A stretch of 64,000 nt of DNA from Polaribacter sargassicola. GTDB taxonomy: Bacteria > Bacteroidota > Bacteroidia > Flavobacteriales > Flavobacteriaceae. This document shows, piece by piece, positions 8,566 to 16,876 of the stretch. The stretch's first letter is position 1, and each line of letters starts with the position of its first letter. The notes under the pieces were generated by a model that saw only the letters and a list, made by a program, of their open reading frames with translations, searched no databases and was not told where the DNA came from. The DNA lies in NCBI RefSeq assembly GCF_021991835.1, contig NZ_JAHDAU010000002.1, positions 1 through 64,000 on the forward strand, read 5' to 3'. A program made the position numbers and the translations under genes.

Positions 8566-8883
8566 CTACTTTTTAGTTGGCTCTGTATATTTCTTACTTA
8601 ATTCCATTGAAATTGCAGAACTTTCAAACATAATTTTTCCAGCTCCTGTTTCTAAAGTAATCGTATTATTTGCAGCGTTTATTTCTGCAATTTTACCATG
8701 AATACCACTAGAAGTAACCACTTTAGTTCCTTTTTTAATTTCAGCCTGAAAAGCCTTTTCTTTTTTTTGTTTTTTCATTTGTGGTCTTATCATAAAAAAA
8801 TAAAACACCACAATAATTGCTAAAAATGGTAACATACTCATTAAAGAACCTGCTCCTTCTTGTAAAAACATTACTGTATACAT
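8566..8883 (-). CDS. yajC: Preprotein translocase subunit YajC
   Basis: A small accessory subunit of the Sec-SecDF-YidC translocase in the inner membrane. It has one TM helix (about residues 17-34) followed by MIRPQMKKQKKEKAFQ and the conserved KGTKVVTSSGIHGKI. The length of 105 residues is typical. It is 12 bases downstream of the DUF1573 lipoprotein gene in the nusB cluster. Confidence 0.93.
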   Translation of the reverse strand: MYTVMFLQEGAGSLMSMLPFLAIIVVFYFFMIRPQMKKQKKEKAFQAEIKKGTKVVTSSGIHGKIAEINAANNTITLETGAGKIMFESSAISMELSKKYTEPTKK

Positions 8884-8895
8884 AAATTATAACTT

Positions 8896-9354
8896 TTATT
8901 TTGGTATTACAGATCCTTTTAACGTTAATACTTCTCTACCAGATTCTGTATTAGTTGTTAAAGTAACTGTTTTTTGTTGTCTATTTGGTTTTCCGTTTGT
9001 GTTAAATCTTACAGATACATCACCTGTTTCTCCTGGTTTAATTGGTGCTTTTGGCCAAACAGGAACTGTACAACCACAAGAACCTGTAGCGTTTGTAATT
9101 ACTAAATCTGTTTTACCAGTGTTAGTAACTTTAAATACTGTTTCTACAATATCGCCTTCATTTACAGTACCAAAATCATAAACTTTTTTATCCAAAGATA
9201 TTAATGCAGTTCCTTTTTTGATTTCTAAATCTCTAGATGCTGCTTGATCTAAATTTTCTTTTTTAATTATTTTTACAGGGTTTCCTCCATCTTTACATGC
9301 TGTAAAAAAAGAAGCTGTAATTGCTAAAGCTAATAAGATTGTTATTTTTTTCAT
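8896..9354 (-). CDS. DUF1573 domain lipoprotein
   Basis: A predicted lipoprotein of 152 residues. The lipobox ends at Cys20 (FFTAC). The mature part is an immunoglobulin-like DUF1573 domain with the hallmark GSCGCTVPVWP, which holds the conserved Cys pair, and the following PIKPGETGDVSVRF. The function is unknown. It is a standard member of the Flavobacteriaceae nusB-yajC cluster. A second DUF1573 protein, with a normal signal peptide, is encoded at 57906. Confidence 0.9.
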   Translation of the reverse strand: MKKITILLALAITASFFTACKDGGNPVKIIKKENLDQAASRDLEIKKGTALISLDKKVYDFGTVNEGDIVETVFKVTNTGKTDLVITNATGSCGCTVPVWPKAPIKPGETGDVSVRFNTNGKPNRQQKTVTLTTNTESGREVLTLKGSVIPK

Positions 9355-9403
9355 TGTGTATATTTTATGTAAAAATAATAAATAAATTATCTAAACCTAT
9401 AGT

Positions 9404-10342
9404 TTAGAGCAATCCTCTACCAATTTTAACAATTTTTTTATTACTGATAAATTCTTTTGATATTTTATCTAAAACACCATTTATAAAATAACTACTTTTT
9501 TCTGTAGAATAATCTTTAGAAACCTCTATATACTCATTAATAGTAACTCTTGTTGGTATAGTAGGAAAATTAAGAAATTCTGAAATAGCCATTTTTATTA
9601 AAATCATGTCTACGTCTGCAATTCTATCGGTTTCCCAATTTGGTGTCTTTTCTTCTATAATTTGTTCGTATTCGTTGTTTTTTAATACTGTTTTCTTAAA
9701 CAATTTAGATACAAACTCTTCATCATCTTTATCTTTATAAAGCTTACCTAAAACAAAAATAGTGTTGTCTTTTTGCTTGCTTAACGTTTTAACAACCCAA
9801 GTATTTACAAAAGGAATATCATCTAACCAAGAAATCATTGTTTCTTCATAATATTCTGCTAATTTTTCATTTGGAGCTATAATTTCTTTGAAAAAATCTA
9901 TTACAAATGCTTTATCAATTTTATAAGAGTCTTCTGTAGTTGCTAAATACTTTTTGTATAATTTACTCTTTTGTAATTGATCGAAAATAATTTTTACATA
10001 CTCATCATTTTCTTGCCAATTATTTAAATTATTTAACTCTAAATAACCTTCTATGCTAACACTTTCTGCAATTGTGTTAATTAATTTATTGTCAATAAAT
10101 TTAGTATTTGGCTGTAAATCTTCTTTGGTTGCTAAAATTTTCTTTTTAGAAAGCGCTATTTTTTTTGCTGCTAATTTTTGTACCTCTACTAGCAATTGTA
10201 AATTTAAAACGTACAAGTCATACATTTTTAAGATACTATGTTTTAAAAATTTTTCCTCTTTAATAATATCATCATTATGAGACTGTAACATAGCGTATAC
10301 AGATTGCATTACTTTAACTCGAATATGTCTTCTGTTAATCAT
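9404..10342 (-). CDS. nusB: Transcription antitermination factor NusB (long Bacteroidota form)
   Basis: Binds boxA RNA with NusE (ribosomal protein S10) in rRNA antitermination. The NusB fold is recognised from RRHIRVKVMQSVYAM at the N-terminus and, near the C-terminus, DRIADVDMILIKMAISEFL, PTRVTINEYIEVSKDYSTEKSSYFINGVLD. At 312 residues it is about twice the proteobacterial length. The extra 150 residues sit in the middle, as is normal for Bacteroidota. It is the first gene of the nusB-DUF1573-yajC cluster and divergent from the ABC exporter. Confidence 0.93.
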   Translation of the reverse strand: MINRRHIRVKVMQSVYAMLQSHNDDIIKEEKFLKHSILKMYDLYVLNLQLLVEVQKLAAKKIALSKKKILATKEDLQPNTKFIDNKLINTIAESVSIEGYLELNNLNNWQENDEYVKIIFDQLQKSKLYKKYLATTEDSYKIDKAFVIDFFKEIIAPNEKLAEYYEETMISWLDDIPFVNTWVVKTLSKQKDNTIFVLGKLYKDKDDEEFVSKLFKKTVLKNNEYEQIIEEKTPNWETDRIADVDMILIKMAISEFLNFPTIPTRVTINEYIEVSKDYSTEKSSYFINGVLDKISKEFISNKKIVKIGRGLL

Positions 10343-10449
10343 TTTGTAAAGAACTTAAATATAGATTTTTGTGCAAAAATAGTATTATTTTATTTTTATT
10401 CTACCAACTTTTAATTCTTTTTTGAGAATTAATTTTATGCTTAATCTTG

Positions 10450-10457
10450 TATCTTTG
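10450..10457 (+). promoter_or_regulatory. -7 promoter element for the ABC exporter gene
   Basis: TATCTTTG, an exact TAnnTTTG match, 81 bases before the TTG start at 10539. A TTTG at 10421-10424 lies 25 bases upstream, slightly further than the usual -33 spacing. Confidence 0.4.
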
Positions 10458-10538
10458 CGCTTTCTCTTTTTTAACAAAAAAATAATTTATAAACTTCTTA
10501 ATAGTTGTAATTTTATTTTTTAATAAAAATTATTTCCC

Positions 10539-12293
10539 TTGAAGGAACTAAGACACGTAAACAAGTATTTCTCTAAATATAAATGGCGACTTATAATTGG
10601 TATTTTAATTACCATTTTATCTAAGTTTTTAGCTTTAAAAATACCTCAAATAATAGGTGATTCTTTAAACATTGTAGAAGATTACCAAAATGGTCTGGTT
10701 ACAAACCTAGATGAAATTGAACATCAGTTATTAATAAACATACTTGTTATTATTGGTGTAGCAATATTGTCTGGTTTTTTTACTTTTTTAATGAGACAAA
10801 CAATAATTGTTACTTCTAGATTAATAGAATTTGATCTAAAAAACGAAATATATTTACAATACCAAAGCCTATCTCTTAACTTCTATAAAAAAAATAGAAC
10901 AGGTGATTTAATGAACCGAATTTCTGAAGATGTCTCTAAAGTAAGAATGTACGTAGGTCCTGCAATTATGTATAGCATGAATATGCTAATTTTATTTGCT
11001 GTTGGTTTTACTCAAATGCTTAGTATTGATGTTAAATTAACCATATATACCTTAATACCTTTTCCTTTATTGTCTATTTCTATCTTTATTTTAAGTAAAA
11101 TAATACATAAAAGAAGTACAATTGTACAGCAATACCTTTCTAAATTAACAACATTTAATCAAGAATTTTTCTCTGGAATTAATGTTGTAAAATCTTACGG
11201 TATTGAAACTTCTGTTATTTATGATTTTGATGAAATTGCAGATAAAAGCAAAGAAAAAAACATTCATCTACAAAAAGCAAATGCTTTATTTTTCCCTTTA
11301 ATGGTTTTATTAATTGGTTGTAGTAATTTACTAGTTTTATACATTGGTGGTAAACAATATATTAACAACGAAATTCAAATAGGAACCATTATAGAGTTTA
11401 TGCTTTATGTTAATATTTTAACATGGCCAGTAGCAGTTGTAGGTTGGGTTACCTCTATAATTCAACAAGCAGAAGCATCACAAGCAAGAATTAATGAATT
11501 TTTACAAGAAACACCAGAAATACAAAACACAAACAACTCTACTACTAAAATAGACGGTAATGTAACTTTTAAAGACGTTACTTTTACTTATGATGATACA
11601 AATATAACTGCTTTAAAAAACATAAATTTTACAGTAAAATCTGGAGAAACTTTAGCTATTTTAGGTAAAACTGGTTCTGGTAAATCTACAATTATAGAAT
11701 TAATTTCTAGATTATACGATACAACTAAGGGTACTATTTTATTAGACAAAACACCTATAAAAGACACCAATCTAAACGATATTCGTAATCAAATTGGTTT
11801 TGTACCCCAAGATCCGTTTTTATTTTCTGAAAGCATAGAAGACAATATAAAATTTGGTAAAGAAGACGCTACACAAGAAGAAATAATTGCAGCAGCCAAA
11901 AATGCAGATGTTCATAAAAACATTATTAACTTTCCTAAAGGTTATAAAACTATTTTAGGAGAACGTGGTGTAACTCTTTCTGGCGGACAAAAACAACGTG
12001 TATCTATTGCTAGAGCAATTATAAAAAAGCCTAAAATTTTAATTTTTGATGATTGCCTATCTGCGGTAGATACAGAAACAGAAGAAAAAATCTTATCTAA
12101 CTTAGAAAGAATTTCTAAAAATATAACAACTTTTATTATTAGTCACAGAGTTTCTTCTGCTAAAAATGCCGATAAAATAATAGTTTTAGAAGATGGTAAA
12201 ATAACCCAACAAGGAACTCATAATCAACTAATAACAATAGACGGTTACTACAAAGAATTGTACGAGCAACAACTTCTAGAAAAAGAATTTTAA
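10539..12293 (+). CDS. ABC exporter, fused transmembrane and ATPase domains (MsbA/MdlB type)
   Basis: A half-transporter of 584 residues: six TM helices (about 17-300) fused to one ATPase domain. Walker A (GKTGSGKST) is at residues 376-384, the Q-loop is FVPQDPF, the signature LSGGQKQR is near 480 and the switch His is in ISHRV. The position after the Walker B Asp504 is Asp505 (IFDDCLSAVD) instead of the usual catalytic Glu, a change known from the degenerate sites of heterodimeric exporters. The start codon is TTG; MKELRHVNKYFSKYKW is a typical N-terminus. The substrate cannot be read from the sequence. Confidence 0.9.
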   Translation: MKELRHVNKYFSKYKWRLIIGILITILSKFLALKIPQIIGDSLNIVEDYQNGLVTNLDEIEHQLLINILVIIGVAILSGFFTFLMRQTIIVTSRLIEFDLKNEIYLQYQSLSLNFYKKNRTGDLMNRISEDVSKVRMYVGPAIMYSMNMLILFAVGFTQMLSIDVKLTIYTLIPFPLLSISIFILSKIIHKRSTIVQQYLSKLTTFNQEFFSGINVVKSYGIETSVIYDFDEIADKSKEKNIHLQKANALFFPLMVLLIGCSNLLVLYIGGKQYINNEIQIGTIIEFMLYVNILTWPVAVVGWVTSIIQQAEASQARINEFLQETPEIQNTNNSTTKIDGNVTFKDVTFTYDDTNITALKNINFTVKSGETLAILGKTGSGKSTIIELISRLYDTTKGTILLDKTPIKDTNLNDIRNQIGFVPQDPFLFSESIEDNIKFGKEDATQEEIIAAAKNADVHKNIINFPKGYKTILGERGVTLSGGQKQRVSIARAIIKKPKILIFDDCLSAVDTETEEKILSNLERISKNITTFIISHRVSSAKNADKIIVLEDGKITQQGTHNQLITIDGYYKELYEQQLLEKEF

Positions 12294-12323
12294 TCTTTAG
12301 TATGGCTAAGTAAAATATTTTAT

Positions 12324-12331
12324 TAGATTTG
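12324..12331 (+). promoter_or_regulatory. -7 promoter element for the PUR-domain gene
   Basis: TAGATTTG, an exact TAnnTTTG match, 43 bases before the ATG at 12375. No clear -33 element. Confidence 0.45.
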
Positions 12332-12374
12332 TTAAGTATAACAAACAAATTATAATTACTATTTTAAAAGGATT

Positions 12375-12749
12375 ATGGCAGAGAGAGCAGAAAGAGTTGA
12401 ACAAGAAGAAATTTTTTCACAAGTACTTAGAGCTGGAAGAAGAACGTATTTTTTTGATGTAAGAGCAACAAAAGCAGACGATTACTACCTAACCGTTACA
12501 GAAAGTAAAAAATTTACGCATGATGATGGTTCTTTCCATTACCAAAAGCATAAAATCTACTTATATAAAGAAGATTTTACCGATTTTCAAGAAATGCTAG
12601 GCAAAGCAACAGATTACATTTTAAATGAAAAAGGTAGCGAAGTAATTAGTGAACGCCACCAAAAAGACTTTAAAAAAGAAGACACAACTAATAATGGAGA
12701 CAGCAAAACTACAGATAGTTTTACAGATGTTTCTTTTGATGATATTTAA
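12375..12749 (+). CDS. PUR family DNA/RNA-binding protein (DUF3276)
   Basis: A 124-residue protein with one PUR repeat, the fold of eukaryotic Pur-alpha and of the Borrelia regulator BpuR. The motif GRRTYFFDVRATKADDYYLTVTE and the second half-repeat (KHKIYLYKEDFTDFQEML) match the family. The C-terminal 30 residues are hydrophilic and likely disordered. It is abundant and conserved in Bacteroidota and probably binds RNA or single-stranded DNA. It is a single-gene unit with its own promoter and terminator. Confidence 0.9.
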   Translation: MAERAERVEQEEIFSQVLRAGRRTYFFDVRATKADDYYLTVTESKKFTHDDGSFHYQKHKIYLYKEDFTDFQEMLGKATDYILNEKGSEVISERHQKDFKKEDTTNNGDSKTTDSFTDVSFDDI

Positions 12750-12824
12750 TTGTTTTTATGAATGCATAATTCATTTTAAACTAAATTAAAAAGAATTTAA
12801 TTCAAATAGTTCAATTTACACACT

Positions 12825-12866
12825 AAAGACCGTTAGTTTTATAATTAACGGTCTTTTTATTTTTAC
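12825..12866 (+). terminator. Rho-independent terminator of the PUR-domain gene
   Basis: AAAGACCGTTA (12825-12835) pairs perfectly with TAACGGTCTTT (12846-12856), followed by TTTTATTTTT. It lies between the convergent PUR-domain gene and menF. The U-tract is on the plus strand. Confidence 0.8.
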
Positions 12867-12876
12867 CCCTTAAACT

Positions 12877-13926
12877 TTAAAGTACTTTTTTTATCGTTTT
12901 ACTCTTAAATACTGTTTCTTTCCATTCTTTTTCTGCATTACTTTCTCTTGTAATTCCACCACCAACATAAACAGAAGCAATATTATCTACAACACTCATA
13001 CATCTTAAATTTACAAATAACGATGTATTTTGTTTTTCTAAATTTAATTCACCTAAAAAACCAGCATAAAATGTTCTTTTATAATTTTCTTTTAGGTTGA
13101 TAAAATTCTTTGCGCTTTCTCTGGGTAAACCACAAACTGCAGGTGTAGGATGCAAAGCTCTTATTAATTCTTTTAAACTAGCCTTATCATTTAAACTTCC
13201 TGTAACCTTTGTTCTTAAATGCAATAAATCTCCAGCTTTTACAGTTTCTTTTTTATCTATCTTTAAACTTGTAGAAATTGGTGTTAATTGATTTTCTATA
13301 AAATTAGTAACTAATTGTTGCTCTTCTAACTCTTTATTTTTCCAAACAACCTTACTTAAATTTTTATTAACCTGAGTTCCTGCCAAAGACATGGTATTAA
13401 AACTTTTTTTAGAAATATTTAAAAGTGTTTCTGGCGTGGCGCCAAACCATAAACCTACTTTTGGATGAAACCAAACATAAACAAAAGCATTTGTATACGT
13501 TGTTAGTAATTTTTTAAAAGTAAGTAAAACATCAAATTCTGATAATAAAACCTCTTCTTTTCTAGAAACAACCACTTTTATAAGCTTATTGCTATTAATT
13601 TCACTTAAAGCGGCTTCTATTAAATGAACATGTTTTTCTTTATCTATATTGTTTTTTTTAATATCAACTTTTTTAAGATCAAAATCTTTATCTAAAACAA
13701 TTTCTTCTTTTATCAACTCAGAGTTTTCTAAAGGAAATAGAACTGTTTTTTCATCACTATTAAAAGGAGAAAAAACAAAGCCCTCTTCATTAAAATCTGA
13801 TGAAAAATGTAATGTATCATCTTCTTGAAAAAAAGACAAAACCTCTTTTTCTTTCGGTTTTCTATAAACTACAAAAGGCTTTTGGCTTCTGTAGCTTTTT
13901 TTAATTTTATTAAAAATAATATTCAA
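12877..13926 (-). CDS. menF: Isochorismate synthase (chorismate-binding enzyme, MenF type)
   Basis: Converts chorismate to isochorismate, the entry to menaquinone synthesis. The chorismate-binding domain fills the C-terminal two thirds: LVTNFIENQL, LRTKVTGSL, LHPTPAVCGLPRESA, FYAGFLGELN, LRCMSV and the final GGGITRESNAEKEWKETVFK with its Mg-binding Glu. The length of 349 aa is normal for Bacteroidota. The start is TTG, 12 bases after the thioesterase stop. Isochorismate synthases and anthranilate or salicylate synthases share this fold. The neighbouring thioesterase and the other men genes support MenF. Confidence 0.9.
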   Translation of the reverse strand: MNIIFNKIKKSYRSQKPFVVYRKPKEKEVLSFFQEDDTLHFSSDFNEEGFVFSPFNSDEKTVLFPLENSELIKEEIVLDKDFDLKKVDIKKNNIDKEKHVHLIEAALSEINSNKLIKVVVSRKEEVLLSEFDVLLTFKKLLTTYTNAFVYVWFHPKVGLWFGATPETLLNISKKSFNTMSLAGTQVNKNLSKVVWKNKELEEQQLVTNFIENQLTPISTSLKIDKKETVKAGDLLHLRTKVTGSLNDKASLKELIRALHPTPAVCGLPRESAKNFINLKENYKRTFYAGFLGELNLEKQNTSLFVNLRCMSVVDNIASVYVGGGITRESNAEKEWKETVFKSKTIKKVL

Positions 13927-13938
13927 AATAAAAACTAA

Positions 13939-14355
13939 TTATTTTTTAGTTAAAACAATATTTGTCATTTTAGCTACAGAAATTAAATTACCTTTTTCAT
14001 CTACAATTGTAACCTCCCACAAATGTGTAGTTTTACCTTTATGAATATTTTTTGCTGTTGCAAAAACAACACCTTCTCTTTTACTTTTTATATGGTTTAT
14101 AGATAATTGAATGCCATTTACAAATTGATTTTTATGATCTATAAAAAAATTAGAAGCCGCACTCCCCACACTCTCTGCTAAAGCTGCAGTTGCGCCACCA
14201 TGTAATTGCCCTAAAGGCTGATGAACTTTAGCATTTACAGGCATTTTTGCTGTTAAAAAATCATCACCAAGAGCAACATATTCAATATCAAGCGTTTCCA
14301 TTAAAGTACCTTTAGAGCTTTCGTTAAAAGCTTTTAAAATAGCATTTGTATCCAT
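13939..14355 (-). CDS. PaaI-family hotdog thioesterase, probably DHNA-CoA thioesterase
   Basis: A 138-residue single hotdog domain with LHGGATAALAESVGSAAS, the conserved active-site helix (HGG and the catalytic Glu). Proteins of this group hydrolyse aromatic acyl-CoA, including 1,4-dihydroxy-2-naphthoyl-CoA (MenI). It lies 12 bases upstream of menF in one operon, so a role in menaquinone synthesis is the best inference. A general PaaI-like role cannot be excluded. Confidence 0.85.
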   Translation of the reverse strand: MDTNAILKAFNESSKGTLMETLDIEYVALGDDFLTAKMPVNAKVHQPLGQLHGGATAALAESVGSAASNFFIDHKNQFVNGIQLSINHIKSKREGVVFATAKNIHKGKTTHLWEVTIVDEKGNLISVAKMTNIVLTKK

Positions 14356-14395
14356 ATCATTAAGATTATAATGTAAAAGTACATATAAAAATTTG

Positions 14396-14403
14396 TATTT
14401 TTG
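14396..14403 (+). promoter_or_regulatory. -7 promoter element for the 14427 gene
   Basis: TATTTTTG, an exact TAnnTTTG match, 23 bases before the ATG at 14427. Confidence 0.45.
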
Positions 14404-14426
14404 CAGCTTAAAATTGAAACCATTTT

Positions 14427-14927
14427 ATGTATAAAATACGAGTAATTTTAGACTCTAAAGAAGACGTAATTAGAACTATTTTAGTTGACAGTAAAATAGA
14501 TTTAGAAAACTTACATTTAATTATTGCAAAATCTTTTGGTTTTGGAGGTCAAGAAATGGCTTCTTTTTATAGAACAGATGATGAATGGAACCAAGGAGAA
14601 GAAATTCCGTTATTTAATATGGAAGAAGTTGGCGTTGGAGATTCTATGAAAACATGTATTTTAAATGAAACTTTACCTGAAGAAAGTAACAAATTAATTT
14701 ACGTTTACGACTTTTTAAACATGTGGACTTTCTATGTAGAAGTAATCGAAATTTCTAATGATGTTAAAGATAATTTGCCACAAGTTATTTTAACCGTAGG
14801 AGAAATTCCTACAGAAGCTCCAGAAAAAGAATTTGTTGCAGAAAAATTAGATAATGAATTTGATGATGAAGATGATATTGATGATGACTTTGGGCATTAC
14901 GATGATTTTGATTTTAACGAATATTAA
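14427..14927 (+). CDS. pRiA4b ORF-3-like / IS1096 passenger TnpR-family protein
   Basis: A 166-residue protein of the plasmid pRiA4b ORF-3-like family, sometimes called IS1096 element passenger TnpR-family. The fold is recognised by LENLHLIIAKSFGFGGQEMASFY, the GDSMKTCIL strand and KLIYVYDFLNMWTFYVEV. In Flavobacteriaceae it is a chromosomal core gene and no transposase is next to it here, so the transposon-based name is misleading. The last 25 residues are strongly acidic (about 60 percent Asp and Glu). The function is unknown. A strong hairpin follows the stop. Confidence 0.85.
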   Translation: MYKIRVILDSKEDVIRTILVDSKIDLENLHLIIAKSFGFGGQEMASFYRTDDEWNQGEEIPLFNMEEVGVGDSMKTCILNETLPEESNKLIYVYDFLNMWTFYVEVIEISNDVKDNLPQVILTVGEIPTEAPEKEFVAEKLDNEFDDEDDIDDDFGHYDDFDFNEY

Positions 14928-14944
14928 AGTATAAGTTACACAAA

Positions 14945-14980
14945 CTTTTTACTATTTACATCTTTATAAATAGTAAAAAG
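14945..14980 (+). terminator. Hairpin after the pRiA4b-like gene
   Basis: CTTTTTACTATTTA (14945-14958) pairs perfectly with TAAATAGTAAAAAG (14967-14980), a 14-bp stem with an 8-base loop. The tract after it is T-rich but interrupted, so termination is likely rather than certain. Confidence 0.6.
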
Positions 14981-15028
14981 CTTATTCAATTTTATAATTC
15001 AGCATTTTTACGGTAACAAAATTGTAAA

Positions 15029-15057
15029 TTAGTCGTCTTACAAACATAATCGACTAA
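15029..15057. promoter_or_regulatory. Inverted repeat upstream of the ABC-2 transporter operon
   Basis: TTAGTCG (15029-15035) and CGACTAA (15051-15057) are perfect inverted arms 15 bases apart. They lie 11 bases before the TTG start at 15068. The arms hold two of the few CG steps in this AT-rich gap. It could be an operator for a dimeric repressor or a 5' mRNA hairpin. No regulator gene is adjacent. Confidence 0.35.
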
Positions 15058-15067
15058 AACAATTTCT

Positions 15068-15967
15068 TTGGAAACTATCTTATCTCTTAAAAATCTCGAT
15101 AAAAAATACGGAAAAGTACATGCTGTTAACAATCTTTCTTTTGATATAGAAAAAGGAAATGTTTATGGTATTTTAGGACCTAACGGTAGTGGAAAATCGA
15201 CCACTTTAGGTATTATTTTAAATGTTGTAAACAAAACTTCTGGAGATTTTTCTTGGTTTAATGGGCAATTTACAACTCATCAAGCATTAAAAAAAGTAGG
15301 TGCAATTATAGAAAGACCTAACTTTTATCCTTACATGACTGCTTCCCAAAATTTAGCTTTAATTTGTAAAATAAAAGGAATTACAACTGATAAAATAGAT
15401 GAAAAATTAAAAGTCGTAAACCTTTTTGATAGAAAAGACAGTAAGTTTAAAACCTATTCTTTAGGGATGAAACAACGTTTAGCTATTGCTTCTGCCTTAT
15501 TAAACGACCCAGAAATTTTAATTTTAGATGAACCAACCAATGGTTTAGATCCACAAGGAATTCATGAAATCCGTCAAATTATAAAAAGTATTGCTGCTAA
15601 CGGTACTACAATTTTATTGGCTTCTCATCTTTTAGACGAAGTAGAAAAAGTATGTAGCCATGTTGTAGTTATTAGAAAGGGAGTAAAATTATATAGTGGT
15701 AGAGTAGATGAAATGACTGCCTCTAATGGCTTGTTTGAACTAAAAGTAGAAACTAATGAAGAAGAATTAGTATCCTTATTAGAAAAACACAAAGCTATTG
15801 GCAAAATTGCTAAAGACCACAAAACAATAATTGCAACTCTAATTTCGCCTCTTTCTGCTACAGAAATAAACAAATTTCTTTTTGAAAACGGAATTGTACT
15901 ATCTCATTTAGTAAAGCGTAAACCTAGTTTAGAGCAACAATTCTTAGATTTAACCAACAACAACTAA
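15068..15967 (+). CDS. ABC transporter ATP-binding protein
   Basis: The cytoplasmic ATPase of an ABC-2 type exporter, 299 residues. Walker A GPNGSGKST, the Q-loop region, the signature SLGMKQRLAIA and Walker B LILDEPTNGLD are all canonical, followed by the switch His in LASHLLDEV. A C-terminal domain of about 90 residues is typical of ABC-2 ATPases. The start is TTG (METILSLKNLDKKYGK). It is followed 19 bases later by the permease gene. The substrate is unknown. Confidence 0.92.
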   Translation: METILSLKNLDKKYGKVHAVNNLSFDIEKGNVYGILGPNGSGKSTTLGIILNVVNKTSGDFSWFNGQFTTHQALKKVGAIIERPNFYPYMTASQNLALICKIKGITTDKIDEKLKVVNLFDRKDSKFKTYSLGMKQRLAIASALLNDPEILILDEPTNGLDPQGIHEIRQIIKSIAANGTTILLASHLLDEVEKVCSHVVVIRKGVKLYSGRVDEMTASNGLFELKVETNEEELVSLLEKHKAIGKIAKDHKTIIATLISPLSATEINKFLFENGIVLSHLVKRKPSLEQQFLDLTNNN

Positions 15968-15986
15968 TCAACCTAAAAATAAAGTC

Positions 15987-16832
15987 ATGTTAAGACTACT
16001 AACTATAGAATTTCATAAACTAAAACACAATACTGCTAGTAAAGTATTATCTATTATTTACTTTGGTTTACTAACATCCATTGCTTTAATTGCTGCAATA
16101 AAATTTGATATTGGTCCTATTAAATTCCATTTAGCCGAAATGGGAATTTTCAATTTTCCATACATCTGGCATTTTAACACCTATATAGCATCTATTTTAA
16201 AGTTTTTTCTACTTTTAGTTATTGTTTCTATGATGGCTAATGAATATAGTTATAAAACATTAAAGCAAAACTTAATTGATGGCTTAAGCAAAAAAGAATT
16301 TATACTTTCTAAGTTTTATACGGTTATTGCTTTTGCCCTAGCTTCTACTCTATTTGTTTTTGTAGTATCTCTAATACTTGGTTTTATTTATTCTGATTAT
16401 AATGAACTTGCCATTGTTTTTTCTGATCTGCAATATTTACTTGCTTTTTTTATAAAACTTGTTGGTTTCTTTTCTATGGGCTTATTCTTTGGTATTTTAG
16501 TTAAGCGTTCTGCTTTTGCTGTAGGTGCAATGGTAGTCTGGTTAATTATAGAAAGTATGTTTAAAGGATATCTTTTTTGGTCTTTTAGAGGAGCAGATAA
16601 AACGACAGAATCTGTAAACAATATTATGCAGTTTTTACCTTTTGAAGCCATGACTAACTTAATAAAAGAACCATTTTCTAGATTAGGCGCTGTTAAATCT
16701 GTAGCAAATCAAATTGGAGAAAACTTCACTAAAAGTTATGATGTCAGTATCTTATCTATAATCATTGTTGCTATCTGGACTTTTATTTTTATATATTTAT
16801 CTTTTGCTTTGTTAAAAAAGAGAGATTTGTAG
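15987..16832 (+). CDS. ABC-2 type transporter permease
   Basis: 281 residues with about six TM helices (near 20-40, 60-82, 105-130, 145-168, 175-195 and 255-275). It belongs to the ABC-2 membrane family and is the partner of the ATPase encoded just upstream. LLTIEFHKLKHN at the N-terminus and the final LLKKRDL are usual in these permeases. The transported substrate is not evident. Confidence 0.88.
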   Translation: MLRLLTIEFHKLKHNTASKVLSIIYFGLLTSIALIAAIKFDIGPIKFHLAEMGIFNFPYIWHFNTYIASILKFFLLLVIVSMMANEYSYKTLKQNLIDGLSKKEFILSKFYTVIAFALASTLFVFVVSLILGFIYSDYNELAIVFSDLQYLLAFFIKLVGFFSMGLFFGILVKRSAFAVGAMVVWLIIESMFKGYLFWSFRGADKTTESVNNIMQFLPFEAMTNLIKEPFSRLGAVKSVANQIGENFTKSYDVSILSIIIVAIWTFIFIYLSFALLKKRDL

Positions 16833-16843
16833 TCCTTTTTAAA

Positions 16844-16851
16844 TATATTTG
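16844..16851 (+). promoter_or_regulatory. -7 promoter element for the T9SS surface protein gene
   Basis: TATATTTG, an exact TAnnTTTG match, 25 bases before the ATG at 16877. Confidence 0.45.
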
Positions 16852-16876
16852 ACATTTACTCACATAATTCTGTCAA

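Noticed and set aside
14427..14927. Mobile element implied by the TnpR passenger name
   Set aside because: No transposase, terminal repeat or target duplication is near; the family is chromosomal in Flavobacteriaceae.
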